Of a stretch of 22,421 nucleotides of DNA, positions 18,949 through 22,421 are shown in pieces. The position numbers and the translations under genes were made by a program. The DNA is from a virus. The stretch's first letter is position 1. The number at the start of each line of letters is the position of its first letter. The notes below the pieces were generated by a model. That model was not told the origin of the DNA, did not search any database, and saw only the letters and a list, made by a program, of their open reading frames with translations. Where the stretch lies: positions 1 to 22,421 of IMG/VR virus record IMGVR_UViG_3300034375_009416; one strand, given 5' to 3'.

Positions 18949-20388
18949 TTATACCGTGATAAGACTATACCTATCATCGTTCACCACTTTCAACATCGTA
19001 CTAAGTGGGGTTAAGTCATCACCACTTAATAATGATTTCAAAATATTAGTATTAAAACCACTGACAAGTGCAGTCTGTGTTTCGTTGAATTGTACTGGAC
19101 TATCACTATTACGTGCATTAAGATTCCAATAAACCAACTTAGGCATAGCATAACCAGCCTTTTCATACATAGACCTAATCATTTCTTGTGCAGTCGGATT
19201 CCAACTACTACGATAGCTACCAGTTGCCGCATTAAATTGCATATCACTCAAGATAAGAACCATTGTTGGCATTTCTGATTGAGGTACGCTGTTTGCTTTG
19301 GCTTTATCAAGAATTAACTTGAATACAGCCTCAACATTGGTACTCATACCCCATTCAGCTCTATGCAACTGATTAAACCTCTCATTAAGGTTACCCTTAA
19401 GATATTGAAGTTTTGGGTTATTTGAGAAAGTTATGAAAGCATCTTTGAAGTCACCCTCATTTCTCTCCGAAATATAAAGTCCCAAACTGATAGCAACATC
19501 CATACATGTAATAGAACCTGAACCACTTGCGGAACAACTCATAGAACCTGAAACGTCAACCACTGGTAATAACATTTCATTGTTGTCTTCCATATAGTTT
19601 GGAAGATTGGCCCACATTGTATTGGCACCAGATTTATTACCATTACGCAACATATTCATTACGTTATATGGATACACAGCACTGGTATTGATTTTGACTT
19701 CGCCACGATTAACTGAATTCAAATACTCAACATATCTAGCACCGTCATTTCTGCCGAATGCTCTAGCGTAGTCAGACATGGCTTTTGATGGGACTTTTGA
19801 GTAATCAATAACTGAATACTCTCTATTACACATATTAGTTTCAACAACGTTAGTAGCTTCAACCAACATTTTTCTATAAGCCTTTGGTGTAAGACCCATA
19901 TACTTCATGATTTTATTTGCAATAGCTTTTTTCCTCATGTTTGAACCATTTGGTCTTGGTGACCATTTAGCCGCAAGGCCATCACCAGACTTTAACGCTG
20001 AAGAAATCATTTTCAAGGCCACTTCTTCAAGCTTTGTATCAAACAAGACAAAAACATCATCCCATCTACCATATTCTGAGATTAGATTAGCATTCTTAGC
20101 CATAGCTTCAGTTCTGTTATCGGCAAGATACTTGATAATGGTTCTGAAGATTTTTCTTTCACCAGCACCACCTCTGATATCTCTAGCCCAGAAAAGAACT
20201 TTCATAGCTGTAAGAGCATCTTCCTCAAACGCTTTAACAAACAGATTGATTACCTCAGTATCTGATTGCGTTCTCATGGCACCAACTCTTGAAAATAAAT
20301 CAACACACATATTCAATGTTGTTGAATTTGTTGCCATACCGTTTTCGGTTGTCATGTCTTTAGTTCTTAATGCGTCTACTAATCCCAT
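18949..20388 (-). CDS. TROVE/Ro60-like RNA-binding protein with vWA domain
   Basis: A 479-residue protein. The N-terminal helical-repeat part (1 to about 265) has the Ro60/DUF2828-like elements LFWARDIRGGAGERKIFR and KWSPRPNGSN. A C-terminal von Willebrand A domain begins about residue 272 with MIDAS motif DVSGSMS (278-284), continuing to T320 and ILSDMQFN. Ro60-family proteins are rings that bind Y RNAs and the 3' ends of misfolded non-coding RNAs and, in bacteria, team with nucleases in RNA quality control. It has its own promoter (20429-20436). No Y-RNA gene is obvious beside it. Whether it handles tRNAs or tmRNA of this phage is inference. Confidence 0.85.
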   Translation of the reverse strand: MGLVDALRTKDMTTENGMATNSTTLNMCVDLFSRVGAMRTQSDTEVINLFVKAFEEDALTAMKVLFWARDIRGGAGERKIFRTIIKYLADNRTEAMAKNANLISEYGRWDDVFVLFDTKLEEVALKMISSALKSGDGLAAKWSPRPNGSNMRKKAIANKIMKYMGLTPKAYRKMLVEATNVVETNMCNREYSVIDYSKVPSKAMSDYARAFGRNDGARYVEYLNSVNRGEVKINTSAVYPYNVMNMLRNGNKSGANTMWANLPNYMEDNNEMLLPVVDVSGSMSCSASGSGSITCMDVAISLGLYISERNEGDFKDAFITFSNNPKLQYLKGNLNERFNQLHRAEWGMSTNVEAVFKLILDKAKANSVPQSEMPTMVLILSDMQFNAATGSYRSSWNPTAQEMIRSMYEKAGYAMPKLVYWNLNARNSDSPVQFNETQTALVSGFNTNILKSLLSGDDLTPLSTMLKVVNDDRYSLITV

Positions 20389-20428
20389 AATTAAAGTTTT
20401 TAAATGATTATTAATTTGAATCTGGGTA

Positions 20429-20436
20429 CAAATATA
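20429..20436 (-). promoter_or_regulatory. Promoter for the TROVE gene
   Basis: TATATTTG on minus with TTG 20 nt upstream; leader of about 37 nt. Confidence 0.7.
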
Positions 20437-20477
20437 TAACGCATTTTCAATAAATGCAAACTTTTTTGAAAAAAAAA

Positions 20478-20720
20478 TTAATCGTGGGTGATAATTATGT
20501 TTATACCACCCATTTCAATCTCAATAACATCGGTATATTGATAGTCAGTACCATTTGGATTGGTCTTGTAATAGAGTGTTTCATCTAACTTCTTATGATT
20601 GTGTTCACTGATTACATAATTAAGTGTTAGTCCTTCTTTAACTATCTTATCATTATTGACTATTTCTGAAACTGTTTCAACAATATCGTTATAGTTGAAC
20701 ATCCTTTTTTTATTTTGCAT
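20478..20720 (-). CDS. Small hypothetical protein
   Basis: An 80-residue protein (MFNYNDIVETVSEIVNNDKI...GGINIIITHD), 5 nt after the 100-aa gene and so in the same operon. A helix followed by beta strands; no family recognised. Confidence 0.55.
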   Translation of the reverse strand: MQNKKRMFNYNDIVETVSEIVNNDKIVKEGLTLNYVISEHNHKKLDETLYYKTNPNGTDYQYTDVIEIEMGGINIIITHD

Positions 20721-20725
20721 GACTC

Positions 20726-21028
20726 TTAGAATTTAAGAAAAAAGTTCTCAATACTTTCTTTTATTTTTTGCCAACGGGTTTTTTCAACACGTCTAACACC
20801 ACGATTCTGTTTTATCTCTTGACCAAGACCATTCTTAATTTCTTGTATGAACAGTTTCTTTTTCAATTCAGAATTCTCACGGTCAGCCATTATTTCACGC
20901 ATAACGTTTTCTTCGGTTTCAACCCGTTCGAATTTTTCTTCTTGTTTAAGTTGTTCTATGAAAGTTTTCGTCTGTTTATTGGTAATCCCCAACAATTCAT
21001 CTAATGTTACTTCTTGTTTTTTTGACAT
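20726..21028 (-). CDS. Charged coiled-coil hypothetical protein
   Basis: A 100-residue, highly charged, largely helical protein (KTFIEQLKQEEKFERVETEENVMREI, ENSELKKKLFIQEIKNGL) with a basic tail (RGVRRVEKTRWQKIKESIENFF). The start overlaps the Nudix gene end by 22 nt. Possibly a nucleic-acid or protein-binding helper; unknown. Confidence 0.55.
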   Translation of the reverse strand: MSKKQEVTLDELLGITNKQTKTFIEQLKQEEKFERVETEENVMREIMADRENSELKKKLFIQEIKNGLGQEIKQNRGVRRVEKTRWQKIKESIENFFLKF

Positions 21029-21441
21029 AACTCTTCAATTTTACCTTTGGTCTTAGGATATAGTGGGCTTGGTAACTCGTCAACACCGAACCAACCATAA
21101 TCACTGTTTTCATCATCCAATTTACACTTGAATTCGTTATTTGTAAACCCCTCATAATAGTGAAATATCTTATCACCCATATCTTCCGAATATCGATACT
21201 TGATATCAATCTTATCGTCAGCATCAACCTTTATCTCTTCCATTATTTCACGTTTAAGTGCTTCCAATTTGGCTTCGCCTTTATCAACACCACCACTTAA
21301 TACCGACCATTTACCCTTATGTGGTTCGTAATTTCTTTTTAATAATAAGACCTTATCAGTATCTTTACACAAAACCAAAATACCTACAGCTTGGCGTTTA
21401 TCGCTTTCCAATATCATTTCTTTAATTCTATCTTTAATCAT
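21007..21441 (-). CDS. Nudix hydrolase
   Basis: A 144-residue Nudix protein. The Nudix box begins at GGVDKGEAKLEALKREIMEE (about residues 51-70), matching Gx5Ex7REUxEE with a Lys replacing the late Gly. Preceding LKRNYEPHKGKWSVLSGG is the usual substrate-side strand. Hydrolyses nucleoside diphosphate derivatives, e.g. oxidised dNTPs, or removes RNA 5' caps/pyrophosphate; the substrate is open. First gene of a three-gene unit with the coiled-coil and 80-aa proteins, divergent from a plus-strand membrane gene. Confidence 0.9.
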   Translation of the reverse strand: MIKDRIKEMILESDKRQAVGILVLCKDTDKVLLLKRNYEPHKGKWSVLSGGVDKGEAKLEALKREIMEEIKVDADDKIDIKYRYSEDMGDKIFHYYEGFTNNEFKCKLDDENSDYGWFGVDELPSPLYPKTKGKIEELCQKNKK

Positions 21442-21494
21442 CTCTTATTGACTTATCAATCAATAATAAATATATTTAAACAAAACTTAAAGTC

Positions 21495-21851
21495 ATGGAA
21501 TTAATATTTGTTTACAGTATAATAGCATATAGCATAACCAATATATTGGTATTTGGTAGTATCTTTCAACCATGGAGAGATTTCTGGGACGGTACTAGTC
21601 CAACATTCTTTGGTAAACTGTTTAGTTGTCCAATGTGTTTAAGTGTTTGGGTTGGATTCGGTTTATCCTTAGTGTTCCAACATTTTAATCTTAATACACC
21701 TATGACGGAAATCGGTATGTTTTTACCGATGGATTATGATATGCTAAAATTCGTAGCTAAAGTATTTTTAGATGGTGTGTTTGCTGGTGGTATGGTATGG
21801 TTGATACATACTGTGCAAGAATTCTTTGAAAGAGCTTTTAGTCAAGATTAA
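21495..21851 (+). CDS. Small membrane protein, DUF1360-like
   Basis: A 118-residue protein with a membrane segment at 3-20, a CPMCLSVWVGFGLSLVF segment (44-60) whose Cys pair and W-V-G match the DUF1360-like pattern of phage and Bacillus membrane proteins, and a third hydrophobic stretch (VFLDGVFAGGMVWLIHTV). Plus strand, divergent from the Nudix unit. Its stop overlaps the next minus-strand gene by 4 nt. Function unknown. Confidence 0.65.
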   Translation: MELIFVYSIIAYSITNILVFGSIFQPWRDFWDGTSPTFFGKLFSCPMCLSVWVGFGLSLVFQHFNLNTPMTEIGMFLPMDYDMLKFVAKVFLDGVFAGGMVWLIHTVQEFFERAFSQD

Positions 21852-22421
21852 TAATCAATACATGATGGACAGCTTTCACCATCTTTACAATTACATGGTG
21901 GTGCATCAAATTCAGCCAACACGGGTTTACCGTTCTTTGTTGGTTCTTCGACAACCACTTCGTTTATTGGTTTTTTAACCTCTGGTTCATCTTGTTTCTC
22001 TTCTGGTTCTTCAATAACTTTTTCACCCCCAACAACCTCATCATCCAATTCATAGTTTGAATCCAATTCCATATAATCTTCTGGGAAAGTGAACTTTAAA
22101 CTTTTCAGTTTTGACAATTCAGTTTTATTGAATAGGTTCTTTAATTCTGAGACCTTTTCTTTAAAAAGCTCATTTTTCATCTCCCTTTCCTTATTCAACT
22201 TAATTGCCCTTTCAATAAAATCCAATAAAGAATCCACGTTATGTTTTGGGTTTTCTGAATACGCAACGCATTGTAACGTATCGGATTCTTTCAACTCATT
22301 AACGGCCTTAAATTCAATATCACCAGATTTGGGTACTCCCCATCCAGCTGGAAACTCAACTTCAACTATGGGTGTTTTACCGTATCTTATGGTAGTAACG
22401 TAAGGGCTTAGTTCATCTAAT
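21848..22421 (-). CDS. Partial phage protein, 5' end beyond the window
   Basis: The frame stays open to the right edge, so the start is outside. The visible 190 residues begin LDELSPYVTTIRYGKTPIVE and contain EFPAGWGVPKSGDIEFKAV, a helical section with repeated Lys/Glu (FIERAIKLNKEREMKNELFKE), an acidic Pro/Glu-rich linker, and a C-terminal Cys cluster (CNCKDGESCPSC) that could bind zinc. An apparent start at 22294 would be TTG and is not needed. The EFPxGWxVP block seems familiar from other phages, but no function is known to me. Confidence 0.65.
   Translation of the reverse strand, partial: LDELSPYVTTIRYGKTPIVEVEFPAGWGVPKSGDIEFKAVNELKESDTLQCVAYSENPKHNVDSLLDFIERAIKLNKEREMKNELFKEKVSELKNLFNKTELSKLKSLKFTFPEDYMELDSNYELDDEVVGGEKVIEEPEEKQDEPEVKKPINEVVVEEPTKNGKPVLAEFDAPPCNCKDGESCPSCIDY

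Noticed and set aside
18949-20477. Y-RNA gene beside the TROVE gene
   Set aside because: No RNA-sized intergenic region with a Ro-binding stem was found in the flanks (20389-20477 holds only promoter and leader).

Overview
The window reads as part of a large, AT-rich double-stranded DNA phage (or prophage) genome of a Bacteroidota, probably Flavobacteriia-like, host. The basis is (i) about a dozen intergenic copies of the Bacteroidota promoter TTTG-N19/20-TAnnTTTG, (ii) a lack of strong Shine-Dalgarno sites, (iii) a tmRNA whose tag starts Gly-Glu as in Bacteroidota, and (iv) typical phage cargo: dNMP kinase, Nudix, ClpP, DnaJ, tRNAs and free-standing homing endonucleases. Nearly all genes are on the minus strand. 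No capsid, tail or replication gene is recognised with certainty.

Layout, left to right. 41-3614: a run of small enzymes, including a HAD phosphatase of the RNA-repair 'Swiss Army Knife' type, a metallophosphoesterase, a CYTH triphosphatase, a 2H phosphoesterase and a possible glycosyltransferase. 3628-4767: a probable structural protein with a recent internal duplication. 4841-5225: two small proteins. 5266-6332: ten tRNA or tRNA-like genes. 6346-6513: a leader unit made of promoter, 28-codon ORF and terminator, directly upstream of the tRNAs. 6553-7944: a small protein and two membrane-anchored paralogues. 7993-9168: CCA-adding enzyme. 9262-9996: dNMP kinase preceded by an initiator-like tRNA-Met. 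10134-11395: small ORFs and a 370-nt tmRNA. 11461-12951: a repeat-rich homing-type nuclease. 13068-16007: ClpP, a small protein, a lipoprotein, a conserved protein and DnaJ. 16054-17895: a plus-strand gene and a minus-strand cluster with a second HAD phosphatase. 18003-20388: a TROVE/Ro60-like gene, a GIY-YIG homing endonuclease, and a separate 40-codon gene homologous to the TROVE C-terminus. 20478-22421: Nudix and small proteins; the last minus-strand gene runs off the right edge.

The most striking feature is the leader of the tRNA operon. Codons 4-17 of its 28-codon ORF are 14 consecutive codons, every one readable by a tRNA encoded immediately downstream, and all ten tRNAs are represented. 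A GGTCGG element late in the ORF is exactly complementary to the 5' arm of the terminator between the leader and the tRNAs. This has the anatomy of a trp-like attenuator, here apparently sensing the pooled supply of the tRNAs it controls. The initiator-tRNA transcript has a weaker parallel: a start-stop ORF followed by a possible terminator.

Functionally the window is rich in translation and RNA maintenance: tRNA supply, CCA addition, candidate RNA-end repair enzymes, a Ro60-like RNA-binding protein, and trans-translation with a non-standard tag next to a phage ClpP. Three tRNA genes have an unusual core in which the anticodon hairpin appears nested where the D-arm should be, and two others carry GNRA-capped long variable arms that their classes normally lack.
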